Below are positions 34,469-44,883 of a DNA stretch of 64,000 bases, one piece after another. Every line of letters starts with the position of its first letter. Position 1 is the first letter of the stretch. Made by a program: the position numbers and the translations under genes. Under the pieces are notes generated by a model. It worked only from the letters and a program-made list of their open reading frames with translations. It searched no databases and had not been told where the DNA came from. This DNA is from Dactylorhiza incarnata (lineage: Eukaryota > Streptophyta > Magnoliopsida > Asparagales > Orchidaceae). The stretch covers positions 2,480,001-2,544,000 of the forward strand of contig JAWHQI010000075.1 of NCBI GenBank assembly GCA_033032865.1. The letters are read 5' to 3'.

Positions 34469-35564
34469 TGTTTCCAAGGTGATCTAGAAGTGATCAAGCA
34501 TCTAGTTTCACTGCCAACGTGATATGAGCCTATGGGGTCACACACAAGAGTGTTTGGAGAAGTTAGAGGAAGAATTGTGTTGGGCTTACTCATATTGGAT
34601 ATGAGTGAAGGACCAATCATACGACTTATTGGAGTTGGTTCGTGTCAACGGAATGCTCTACAGGTATTTTGAATATTGTAATGAGCATGTTGGCAAGTCT
34701 TCAAGATGAGTCGTAGAGAATGTGTCGATGACTCTTACCTCAGTTCATCGAATGTATAAATCCATGTTGACTCGACGAATCCATGTTGACTCGATGAATT
34801 AAAAGTTGATTCGACGAATCCATGATTGACTCGACGAATCCGACAAACTCATGTACTCGACGAATTGAGTTGTACTCGATGAGAAGTGAAAGGTTCACTC
34901 GACAAATTGAGTTATACTCAATGAATTTCTTCAGTGAAAGGTTCACTCAACGAATTATGTTTTACTCGACGAATTCAGTTTGTTACTCGACGAATTTCTT
35001 CAGTGAAAGGTTCACTCGATGAATTCTGTTTTACTCCAATATAAGTCCTGGGTGTGCGGATAGCCTCTCTTTCACATGGGTATAAATAGAACATGATTTT
35101 ATACCCTAAGTGTGCGACCTTTTCTTTTGCGAATCTGTGAGAGACGGAAGAGTTCCGTAAAAGCTCTGACGGAAGAGTTCCCACCAGTCGATCCCGCCGC
35201 CGTCGCCACCTCTCCCTATCGTCTAGCAGTCCGTGGGAGACATAGAGGGCTCTTCTTCTCCGACCTAGTTCTTGTGCGACAAGAAGCTAGGGTTCTTCAA
35301 CGCTCGTGTGGACTCCCGTAGAGGCGCCGATCCATTTCTGCACTTGGGTCTCAACGATTGTTCTTCGAGATTTTATTGTGGAGCACCTCGGTTGAGAATT
35401 GACTCAATCCCCTTTAGGTATTGCAATGTGTTGCTTTTCTTATTTCTTGACTCATGAAATTGCAAGATCCAAAACTCTTTTGGGTTGTTCTTGTTTTTTA
35501 TTTCTTCTGCTGCGCATATTTGATGTGTTATTATCATTTTGAATGGTATATAGAAAACTCAACA

Positions 35565-35845
35565 CCTAGATGTGGTCCTGGATATCACAGATCATGCTCA
35601 TCGAGGTCAAGTACTCCGTATAAGTTTCATGGTCGGCCTTGGATACCAGAGTGATCTGCATAACTTGTAGCACCTTCATCAGCTCCATGGCCATCAGCCG
35701 AGGTTCCGTATCCGATGTGCTAGCCCTTCTACTGAGTGCATCTGCTACTATGTTTTCCATTCTAGGGTGACAATGCATTGTTTACTGATAATCACATAGA
35801 AATTCCACCCATCTCCTCTGTCGGATGTTTAAGTCCTTCTGAGTG
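35565..35845 (-). pseudogene. pol: Element O: chromovirus-like RNase H fragment
   Basis: The minus strand reads EDTQKDLNIRQRRWVEFLCDYQ, stop, then TMHCHPRMENIVADALSRR, the end of the Ty3 RNase H domain (LNxRQRRWxExxxDY, then HPGKANVVADALSR). It continues with KADHETYTEYL and ends at solo LTR N; the next part of O is at 27140-27331. The upper end abuts the G LTR at 35851 (flanking pentamer TCTTC, 35846-35850), so G inserted in O. Confidence 0.85.
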
Positions 35846-35850
35846 TCTTC

Positions 35851-36580
35851 TGTTGAAACCGATTTCTCGATCTTTTGTGAAGCTTGGGCCCTCGATAAGT
35901 CGAGGGGCAGCTAGCCCTTACTGATCCCTCGGAAAGAGCAGACTGGAGATTAGGAGCTAGACTAAGACCTTAGTCACAGTGAGGAGGTCCCACCACAAAC
36001 CCGGAAGATCGTTGAGCGCTTCCCCTCCCAAGCCAAAGATGAGACTGGGCACCTTGGAGAGCTGGAGAGCTAAACCAAAGTAACCTAGGGGAGAAGAAGC
36101 TCAGAGTACTGAGATTGGAATCCTCTCCCAAGGTGCCCTTCAAGGTCTATTTATAGTTTTTTGTTTGTGGTCTGTTAATAGCGGAATTTCGCCTTTTGGT
36201 TTTACTAAACGCACCCCATTTGGCCTGCTAACAGCCAAACTCCATTTTTTGGAGGGGCTAACGGCAGACCACCAGGGGCAGAGGGGTAATTTTGCCTCCT
36301 TAGCCCATGGGCAAGTGGCCTACGAGAAGGCCGTGGGAGCTCCCGTGAGTCTCCTCGCGAGTATGGCTCGTGAAACCCCTCTTAGGCGAGCACTCTGCGA
36401 AGGCCACATTCGCCCTTCTTCTGGCGACATCCGCCGAGGCCGGGTCTCGCATTCCCTCCCGCGAGCTCCCCTCGGCCCGTACCCCTAACTCTCGCGACCC
36501 CTTAGTGGCGAGATGACCTCTTCCAACCCAAATTACTAATCTTCGGGCCTTACCTCCTCAGGCGAACTCGGGGTTGTACA
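35851..36580 (-). repeat. 3' LTR of element G (730 bp)
   Basis: Plus strand TGTTGAAACCGATTTCTCG to GGGGTTGTACA, the inverse of the F LTR ends. TATA box on the minus strand at 36156-36148. It shares with the F LTR the segments around CCGGAAGATCGTTGAGCGC and the run-up to AAATCGGTTTCAACA. Confidence 0.85.
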
Positions 36581-36694
36581 CAATCCCCGCTCTTTGCGAG
36601 ATTACTCTAAGCTCGCAAAGAATCATCCAACCCCGTATGTTCGTCGGCGACTGCTGATCTGTCGGGAATCTTTCTTGTGGGTCCCACCCCACCG

Positions 36695-36704
36695 CTATAA
36701 ATAC
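36695..36704 (+). promoter_or_regulatory. TATA box of G antisense gene 1
   Basis: CTATAAATAC about 80 bp before the ATG at 36776, on the strand opposite to G gag-pol. The F copy has the equivalent box at 62762-62753. Confidence 0.6.
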
Positions 36705-36912
36705 TGCCTGAGCTGGGGTGATGCGCGCCATTACTCTCTCTTATTACACCTTACGTACACTGTATCCGCCGGAGAATGCCTCTTTCCGAAGAACTCCGGG
36801 CTCGCCTGAGGGCGTCCAAAGTGGGCGAGCTCTCCACCATGGCCAACGCCGCCTCCTGGATGACTCACAAGACTCCTCCACATGTGCATGTGATAAAAAA
36901 GGCAAAGCCGGT

Positions 36913-38519
36913 TGATGCGAGGTTTCGGCAAGTGCACCGGTCGCGCAAGTAATAATAATGGGGAAAATCCCCGAGTGTCGGTCTCTTGAGGAACACAGTA
37001 AGGTGGAGTTAGGTTTCGAGGAAGGACTTGAGATCGAAGTCCAGTGATAGGTGGAGTGCGAACGAAAGGGATTTGGTTTGTGAAAAATAAAGAGAAAATA
37101 CTACGACTACTCCTATGCAAAGCCGCTATGCAATGCTTCGCTTGGCGGGATGGAGACTAGGCAGGCCTTGAGCGCGCTGCGTCGCAAGGGCGGATGGATG
37201 AGTAGGCAAACGGATCGAACTATGCAGGCCTTGAGCGCGCTGCTTCGTTAGGCGGGATGGAATACGGGCCGCGATGCCACGCTTCGGTAGGCGGATGGAC
37301 GAGTAGGCTAACGGATTGAGGGTCGCAAGCACCTCTTCGACAAGCACGCCACTAGCAATTGCTAGTGCGGCACCGGACACGGTGGTGGAGTGGAAAATGG
37401 ATGGGGGCGCACCTCATTAACACATATGAACTAAATAATTCCATAAACATGAAATAAACAATAATACACATAGTTCATAGCATTCATCATCTAAATATAG
37501 AGATTACAAACAACTACAACCACACAAGTAGAAGAAAAAGGCAAGAGATACGACCGAATCCGGAGTCTCGTTGTAGATTCACGGTAGGAATCGTTGGGTT
37601 GTCAATCCACGTCCTAGCTCGGTCCCAACTGCGTCCGGGGTAGAGGAGGGCTGTCACACCTCCCAATGGACCCGTCTTCTCCAGCGATTTACAATCCGGC
37701 CACGTCTGATGCGAGGAACTCCTTGCTTGGCGATGAAGATGAGTGGAATCTCCTCCTTGAAGCTCTTGGATGATGGAGGAGGCCTAGGGGGGCGGAGAAC
37801 CAGCGAAAGGGGTCGAAACGGAGGAGCTCGGCGAGAAAACGGCGGATCCCCCCGACCTAAATCGCGAGCAGCGGAATTTATAGGCGCTGGGATAAACAGT
37901 GCGCACGGTCATTGGCGCACGACTAGTGGTCGTGCGCACTAGAATCCTGTGATCGTGCGCTCTGCCTGGACGGAGCCTGCAAAGACAGAAATTATAAAAT
38001 AAAATGTTCGCACGACCAGTGGCGCACGACCGGTGGTCGTGCGCACTATCGTAGGTGGTCGTGCGCACTGATTGAAACAGAACTCAAGAAATTGATGATA
38101 AGTGCGCACGAACAGTGGCGCACGACCGGTGGTCGTGCGCACTAGCGTAGATGGTCGTGCGCACTGCACCAAACAGAACTCATAAAAAAGGGTTAAGTGC
38201 ACACGATCAGTGGTGCACGACCAGTGGTCGTGCGCAATAGAACCGGTGATCGTGCGCAGTGTTCCTGTGCAGAATTGCACCGGAAACACCTGCACGACAC
38301 CTGTTCCAGCGTACGACACCAGTCTAGCCACTGAAAGTGAGACTTAACATCGCAAGAAAACTAATAACAAAGAAAGATACAAATAACACCAAAATGGGCC
38401 TAGAAGTGCACATAGCAAGTGATAACAAATATAAGCTAAAACAAGGCTAAAGTGCAGTGGAATGACTAGATAAACGGCCCAGATGAGTCCATATATGTGT
38501 ATATAATCGGGACTCATCA
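36913..38519 (-). repeat. 3' LTR of element C (1607 bp)
   Basis: Plus strand TGATGCGAGGTTTCGGC to CGGGACTCATCA, followed by CACCCCCAGACTTA. Four GCACGACCRNTGGTCGTGC palindromes lie between 37915 and 38240; the first has one change in this copy. It contains a repeated CAGGCCTTGAGCGCGCTGC unit near 37161 and 37223. Confidence 0.95.
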
Positions 38520-40256
38520 CACCCCCAGACTTACCTGTTTGCGCGTCCCGAGCAAACAAATTCCATGCGAACGGGGAAAGAAAAGTAGATGGCTTAAAAC
38601 TACAATACAGAGTACCATGCGAAGTCGCATGCTCGCGTGCATAAGAAGAATAGTAGAGAAGATTTCTGATTATATAAACAGTTTATATATTTCTAAAAGA
38701 GTAAAAGCATATTACAACTACTCAAAATGGTGAACTACGGTGAATCGTTCGGTCATGCATACGGAGAAAGTAAACTAAACGCTGAGATGAGCATTGCTCA
38801 AGATTGGGGTGCCGGATAAACTCCACCGAAATCCATCGGTGTCGGTGACCATAGGCTTGCCCGGACACATTCTCTCCACGACACTAGATTGGTTCATAGC
38901 GCGAGTCGGTAGGACTTTAGGTTAGAGATGGGGCTTGGGTTACGGTGAGGTAAACAATGATAAACAAAATGGCTTAAACACATAACCCAAATGAGCTTTA
39001 AAAATAACTACCCGCGCACCAAAATCGAATGCAAGTGCACCACACCTCCAGACTTGGGCTTTTGCAACATAGGTGTGTGCCACCGCCTACTCCCAATACA
39101 TAATATTTCTACATGATTTTTCAATAAAACTCATTTTTCTTTCCTCTCTTTTTTTTTCATTTTTCTTTCTATCTTTCTTTTTCTTGTCTTTTTTTTTTCT
39201 TTCAGCAAAAATTTCAAATGAGCACATCCACAGATTCACAGAATAGACACCATAATCAACACCCCCCCAAAATGTAAATGAGACTACAACTAAAGCTCAG
39301 ATTTGGGTGTGCGACTAGGCTAGGCTTTTAGGCTTTGGTGAGATAAATGTGGAGCTGAATCAAGAAAAGGGTAGGCACAAAGGGGCTAGCAAGGGTAGAC
39401 GATAGGCATGAAATAAAAAGTTCAACCGGGCCAAAATAATGGCCTACGTCATTCTCACGCACTAGAACTATCCTATGCCAATGCTTCAAGAATCGCTTGG
39501 GGCAAGTTCTAGCCACCGAGAAAGATTCTCCTTTCTCCCGACTCAAGCAATACGAGTCTAGCGATCGTTTACACACATCCCTACGCTACCGTTTGATTCC
39601 ACCAGATTCACCATTTGAGTAGAGTAAACAACATTTACACTAATAGAAAAAGATAAAACCATAAATATAAAAAGAAGTCTAATCTACACAAATTTCTATG
39701 CAACCGAGCACTCGACTAGGAGCACTACGGGAGTCAACATTTTACTCTGCTACATAGTCCTAAGCCATCACCTAGATTTTCCCACATAAGCAGAAGAATT
39801 AAATTCACTACAGAGCTTGCATACAGATGAGTACGCGCTCAAGTGGGTGCTGTGGTGTGCAATGAAAATAAACAAAACATTTTAAATGAAATCTTCTAGT
39901 ATGCAGTGCAATAGTGCACGTGAGCGGGTAAACAAAACTACTCTCCCCCAGACTTAAACTAAACAATCCGCATAATATATGACATGAAAATCAGCAAAGG
40001 CTAGGGGAAGAGAGTAACCAATGCTCAGCAAGTGAGCATACCAGAAGATTGGCGTTTAAACCAAGACTAAGCTGCAGCATCCGCCATCCAGAAGAAGATA
40101 CCTGCAGGGGTCAGCTCCGCAAAAAGAAAATAGAAAACTGAAATAAAGTGCAATTAACTAAATAAAATTAGCAAAGAAATGAGAATGCAAGAAAAATTAA
40201 GATAACTACTGGGGTTATTGTCATCCCAGCATGACTTATTCTAAATTAAAACGGTT
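38520..40256 (-). other. Untranslated 3' module of element C
   Basis: No coding potential. Polypurine-motif copies (complement) at 38520, 39043 (CACCTCCAGACTTG) and 39942 (TCTCCCCCAGACTTA); conserved 70-bp block at 39480-39552; perfect 7-bp-stem hairpin at 40021-40039 (loop GCAAG) followed by CAGAAGATTGGCGTT. Same order and spacing as in A and D. Confidence 0.8.
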
Positions 40257-41498
40257 CTAGCTAATGGGCCTATGAAAAAGAAAATGCACAGGTAACTGCT
40301 CCATTATCCGTTTCGGTAGCTGGTACCGATACGGAGACAGAGCAGTCACGCCTCTACCCGAATATACATAAAACCTGCCCATCACAGGTAGAGGGAAAAG
40401 AAAGTAAGAAGAGGAGGAGGCCTGGTCCTCACTCATCTTACCAAAACTATCCTTGCCCAGCAAGGTATCGCCCACAGCAGGTCCGCAGGAGGAGAAGGCA
40501 ACTAGTGGAGCTTCCTCTACGGAGGGAGGATCAACCTCCTCACATGAGAGGATGCTCACATCATTGACTTGAGCATCATGCTCCAAGTCCTCCTGATGTA
40601 CCTGTGAAGACTCAACCTGCACAGGCTCAGATGAAGAAGGGGGATCAAGAAATAAAAAAGGCGAAGAACATAAATCATCGTCAATCGGGGGAGTGATCCC
40701 GGTCTCACTCCTATCAGGTTGGGGAAGTAAAATAATGTTTGCATTGTCATCAATGCTACAAGGTTCGGCGGGATCAACGGTGGCCAGGCTTAAGATTTGG
40801 ACTTCCTCCACCGGTGTTGAGGAAAACTCCTCTTCACCTAGAAGGTTGTCCTCCTCCATAGGAATAGGCACAACACTCAGATCGCCAGCCTCATCCTGCG
40901 ACACATCCTCAACAATGTCGTCGGAGACGAGTATAGTATGCACAACAGGGAGAGGAGTAGTGCTCGGATAAAAGTCGAGCATCGATTCCTCACAAAGAAT
41001 CGAATCCACTAGAGGTGGTGGATGCACTGGGAGAATAGGCTCAGCAATGTCGGTGCCCAGATCATCCGCACATCCGGTGACTGTGTCAACGCCATACCCT
41101 TCAAGATGTGAAGGTGGCAAGGACACAAAACCGGATGTTGAAGGTGTACCGCCAGAGTTAGGATTCGGGACGATCCGGATATCCGGCTCGTCATCCTCAT
41201 CCAATTGGCGACGAAAAGCAGCACAATCCTTCAGGGCATGATCTGTGCTCCGACAAAACTGGCACTGCCTAGCGGGCTTCTTTGGCACAGTGGGGGCTGG
41301 AGCCGAAAAGAAGTATGACGGTAAAGGCTCAGCAGAGTAGCCATAAGACTTACGCGCACCATATGGAGTACCAGACGAAGTCGGTGCTCCATATGCTGGG
41401 CTATAAGAATTATGCCTACTATTCTCCGTAGGGCATTCATCACTAGAGTGAGAGGTAGCTCCACACCAACGGCAACGGAAATTGAGATGTGCCCACAT
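40257..41498 (-). CDS. Element C protein with two CCHC zinc knuckles and acidic tail (413 aa)
   Basis: An uninterrupted frame from ATG 41498, about 195 bp after the primer-binding site. Two canonical C-x2-C-x4-H-x4-C knuckles: C9-C12-H17-C22 (CRWCGATSHSSDEC) and C79-C82-H87-C92 (CQFCRSTDHALKDC), separated by a Ser/Gly/Tyr/Pro-rich spacer. Residues ~96-370 are rich in Asp, Glu, Pro and Ser with almost no Lys; the last ~45 are basic/aromatic (RGVTALSPYRYQLPKR). No capsid fold, protease D-T/S-G or polymerase motif. CCHC knuckles of this kind bind RNA in retroelement nucleocapsids, so binding the element RNA is a reasonable inference. It may have come from an Athila-type gag knuckle by duplication and capsid loss. 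In an element with nearly identical LTRs the open frame is consistent with function, but could also just reflect youth. Confidence 0.8.
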   Translation of the reverse strand: MWAHLNFRCRWCGATSHSSDECPTENSRHNSYSPAYGAPTSSGTPYGARKSYGYSAEPLPSYFFSAPAPTVPKKPARQCQFCRSTDHALKDCAAFRRQLDEDDEPDIRIVPNPNSGGTPSTSGFVSLPPSHLEGYGVDTVTGCADDLGTDIAEPILPVHPPPLVDSILCEESMLDFYPSTTPLPVVHTILVSDDIVEDVSQDEAGDLSVVPIPMEEDNLLGEEEFSSTPVEEVQILSLATVDPAEPCSIDDNANIILLPQPDRSETGITPPIDDDLCSSPFLFLDPPSSSEPVQVESSQVHQEDLEHDAQVNDVSILSCEEVDPPSVEEAPLVAFSSCGPAVGDTLLGKDSFGKMSEDQASSSSYFLFPLPVMGRFYVYSGRGVTALSPYRYQLPKRIMEQLPVHFLFHRPIS

Positions 41499-41716
41499 AG
41501 TGTGAAGATAAAACGATTAAAAATAAAACTGCTATTGTGCAAATACTAAACCAAATAAAAATTACTAAAGCAACCTGATATAAAACAAGAAGAAGGAATA
41601 AAAAGAACAGAAATAAAATAAAAGATGCAATTTACAAATGGAAGGGCTTTTCTCTCAAATTCTCCCTCTCCAGAAAACTCACACGACTGTGTTCCCCGGC
41701 AACGGCGCCAAAAACT
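41499..41716 (-). other. Leader and tRNA-Asp primer-binding site of element C
   Basis: The complement of TGGCGCCGTTGCCGGGG occupies 41694-41710, six bases from the LTR. The remaining ~195 bp is an AT-rich leader to the ATG at 41498, with no other feature seen. Confidence 0.85.
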
Positions 41717-43322
41717 TGATGCGAGGTTTCGACAAGTGCACCGGTCGCGCAAGTAATAATAATGGGGAAAATCCCCGAGTGTCGGTCTCTTGAGGAACAC
41801 AGTAAGGTGGAGTTAGGTTTCGAGGAAGGACTTGAGATCGAAGTCCAGTGATAGGTGGAGTGCGAACGAAAGGGATTTGGTTTGTGAAAAATAAAGAGAA
41901 AATACTATGACTACTCCTATGCAAAGCCGCTATGCAATGCTTCGCTTGGCGGGATGGAGACTAGGCAGGCCTTGAGCGCGCTGCGTCGCAAGGGCGGATG
42001 GATGAGTAGGCAAACGGATCGAACTATGCAGGCCTTGAGCGCGCTGCTTCGTTAGGCGGGATGGAATACGGGCCGCGATGCCACGCTTCGGTAGGCGGAT
42101 GGACGAGTAGGCTAACGGATTGAGGGTCGCAAGCACCTCTTCGACAAGCACGCCACTAGCAATTGCTAGTGCGGCACCGGACACGGTGGTGGAGTGGAAA
42201 ATGGATGGGGGCGCACCTCATTAACACATATGAACTAAATAATTCCATAAACATGAAATAAACAATAATACACATAGTTCATAGCATTCATCATCTAAAT
42301 ATAGAGATTACAAACAACTACAACCACACAAGTAGAAGAAAAAGGCAAGAGATACGACCGAATCCGGAGTCTCGTTGTAGATTCACAGTAGGAATAGTTG
42401 GGTTGTCAATCCACGTCCTAGCTCGGTCCCAACTGCGTCCGGGGTAGAGGAGGGCTGTCACACCTCCCAATGGACCCGTCTTCTCCAGCGATTTACAATC
42501 CGGCCACGTCTGATGCGAGGAACTCCTTGCTTGGCGATGAAGATGAGTGGAATCTCCTCCTTGAAGCTCTTGGATGATGGAGGAGGCCTAGGGGGGCGGA
42601 GAACCAGCGAAAGGGGTCAAAACGGAGGAGCTCGGCGAGAAAACGGCGGATCCCCCCGACCTAAATCGCGAGCAGCGGAATTTATAAGCGCTGGGATAAA
42701 CAGTGCGCACGGTCATTGGCGCACGACCAGTGGTCGTGCGCACTAGAATCCTGTGATCGTGCGCTCTGCCTGGACGGAGCCTGCAAAGACAGAAATTATA
42801 AAATAAAATGTTCGCACGACCAGTGGCGCACGACCGGTGGTCGTGCGCACTATCGTAGGTGGTCGTGCGCACTGATTGAAACAGAACTCAAGAAATTGAT
42901 GATAAGTGCGCACGAACAGTGGCGCACGACCGGTGGTCGTGCGCACTAGCGTAGATGGTCGTGCGCACTGCACCAAACAGAACTCATAAAAAGGGTTAAG
43001 TGCACACGATCAGTGGCGCACGACCAGTGGTCGTGCGCAATAGAACCGGTGATCGTGCGCAGTGTTCCTGTGCAGAATTGCACCGGAAACACCTGCACGA
43101 CACCTGTTCCAGCGTACGACACCAGTCTAGCCACTGAAAGTGAGACTTAACATCGCAAGAAAACTAATAACAAAGAAAGATACAAATAACACCAAAATGG
43201 GCCTAGAAGTGCACATAGCAAGTGATAACAAATATAAGCTAAAACAAGGCTAAAGTGCAGTGGAATGACTAGATAAACGGCCCAGATGAGTCCATATATG
43301 TGTATATAATCGGGACTCATCA
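41717..43322 (-). repeat. 5' LTR of element C (1606 bp)
   Basis: Plus strand TGATGCGAGGTTTCGAC to CGGGACTCATCA. Palindromes begin at 42719, 42826, 42922 and 43016 (spacing 107, 96, 94). Confidence 0.95.
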
Positions 43323-44757
43323 CCGGTCCTCCTACCGCCAGGGGGGACGGGACCGTACTGCTGGACTCCTCTCCTGACGATAGGCCTGCTGAAAAGGTAA
43401 CGGACTATCCCTTTCGCATAATTATTCCTTTGGTTTCTCTAAACCTCGTCTGACTGCAGGACATGCCCCCTGCCGATCAGGACGTAGGCGAAGAATTAAA
43501 CGAGACTCGTCTCGATCCTCTGGCGAGGACGGATCTTATTAACGGAGAAGCTGCTGGTAAGTGTCTCGCTCCATCATACCCAGATTAACTCCCTGCCGGA
43601 TGGTTCTCATTTTTTCTTCTTACAGCCTCCCCCCGCGTGACTCCGAGTCATCCAAGCTCGCGACCTCAAACGTCGGTCTCCCCCCCCCCCCCCCCCGACA
43701 CAACCATTAAGACCTCTGGGTTCAATCTCCTGAGGGGGGAGGGTTTCGGTGGCTTGCGACCTGCCCCGACTGTCCCTACCGACGACGTGACGCGACGCGA
43801 TGGTCATGGGAAGTCAGTCTCGCTCCCCTTTGCTACTCTCTTTCAGGGTCGTCCTACTACTTCTCGCCCGCCTGCTGGTAATGGTTTTGCTGCATCTGTC
43901 GAGACGTTGCTCTCCATGTTATTCTGGCTAACGGCTAACGATGCTTGGATTTGTTCGTAGGCGATTCTGAGAATCTCCCCTCCGACTCTGACTTTGGGGT
44001 GGAAGAGATGTCGCCTCTCCCCTTGCCGGAGCAGATGGATGATATCCTGGGCGACCCGCGGGATCCCGAGGGATCCCGAGGCCATGAAGAAATGGACCTC
44101 GGAATTGTTCCAGAAACAAGGACGAATGCTGCAGGATCTTCACCTCCAAGCATGGAGGGACATGGAAATTGCCGAGGAGCGGCATGCCTCTTTACTGGAT
44201 GAGTGCGCGCGGCTCCGAGCTGAGATACCGCAGGATATTGGCAAGACGACCACCTACCCCGGGACACATCTCGCGCGGGTGAATGATTATGCTCGCTTAA
44301 TTCAACGCGAGGCGCGCGCCCTTAACGCATATCACTACCCTAGGATCTCGTCGCGGTCAGGAGTGCGAGGTCGTGGTAGGTGGAAATGGATACACTACTT
44401 GTCCTCGCTCGCACTCCTCTGCCTAGCGAGATCCTCCACGATGCCTAATATTATGTTTAATCTCGATAAACAATTTTGCAACTTTTCTTTTTTGTTAACT
44501 ATTTCTCGCCCACTGCTGGGGCTTTCACGTACTCCTTATTTGTTTATGCGACAACTGTCTATTGTGGCTCGCTCTATTTGTTATTTTTTATTCTTTCTTG
44601 CTGCCTCGTATGGAAATTTTGCTTATGCTAACTTTGTAAGTTGGTCTCGCTCGCTAACATATCTGTGGTTACTTTATGCTCACGCCTACAATCAAACATG
44701 GGTCTTTGCCTAACCGCACCCCCGTCGCTTTGACTTCTTTCCCGCGCTTTCAATTTT

Positions 44758-44767
44758 CTATAAATAT
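44758..44767 (+). promoter_or_regulatory. TATA box of G antisense gene 2
   Basis: CTATAAATAT 117 bp before the ATG at 44884, after the end of gene 1. F has the matching box at 61141-61132, 113 bp before its gene 2 ATG. Confidence 0.6.
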
Positions 44768-44883
44768 GTTCCGGCGCCGAATCCACCTACCGTATTTAAC
44801 TCCAGCCAATCTTCTTCCTCTGCCTGCGAGATCTCGTGTTCTCTCTCTCGCGCCTTCTTCTCTTTTTCTTGCAGATTTCAACA

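Larger units (their letters stand above)
27332..35564 (+). mobile_element. Solo LTR N (about 1.1 kb, copia type), split by element A
   Basis: Starts TGTTGGTGTTT at 27332, is interrupted after 11 bases by element A, resumes CCAAGGTGATC at 34474 and ends AAACTCAACA at 35564. Without A and its duplicated pentamer it is about 1102 bp. Flanks are CCTTG (27327-27331) and CCTAG (35565-35569), a target duplication with one change. Repeated ACTCGACGAATT-type units lie at 34745-35030 and a TATA box (TATAAATAGA) at 35081-35090. No primer-binding site or coding sequence follows; O pol resumes on both sides, so this is a solo LTR. Confidence 0.65.
36913..43322 (-). mobile_element. Element C: complete non-autonomous LTR element with zinc-knuckle gene (6410 bp)
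   Basis: LTRs at 36913-38519 and 41717-43322, target duplication CCGGT at 36908-36912 and 43323-43327, tRNA-Asp primer-binding site at 41694-41710, polypurine tract beside 38519. The 3.2-kb internal region has one intact gene (40257-41498) and an untranslated 3' module shared with A and D. There is no gag capsid, protease, reverse transcriptase or integrase. The LTRs differ at about 9 positions by eye, making it the youngest complete insertion here. It lies in exon 1 of G antisense gene 1. Confidence 0.95.
36776..44713 (+). pseudogene. G antisense gene 1, Pro-rich protein, interrupted by element C
   Basis: Starts MPLSEELRARLRASKVGELS, matching the F product (MPLSEDAEARLRAMRAGGLP). Exon 1 is cut at 36912 by C and resumes at 43328 (GTVLLDSSPDDRPAEK). 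Splice sites are canonical: donor after 43396, acceptor 43459; donor GTAAGT after 43556, acceptor 43625; a later acceptor TTCGTAG at about 43960. The last exon encodes EEMSPLPLPEQMDDILGDPR, then a 10-bp duplication (GGATCCCGAG at 44061-44080) shifts the frame before AMKKWTSELFQKQGRMLQDL and a helical ECARLRAE region, ending RGRGRWKW. The F stop is lost and the frame drifts on to 44713. Exon 3 contains a run of 17 C at 43680-43696. Function unknown. Confidence 0.6.

Noticed and set aside
44430..44713. Hydrophobic C-terminus of G antisense gene 1
   Set aside because: F ends soon after GRWKW; this is read-through after loss of the stop.
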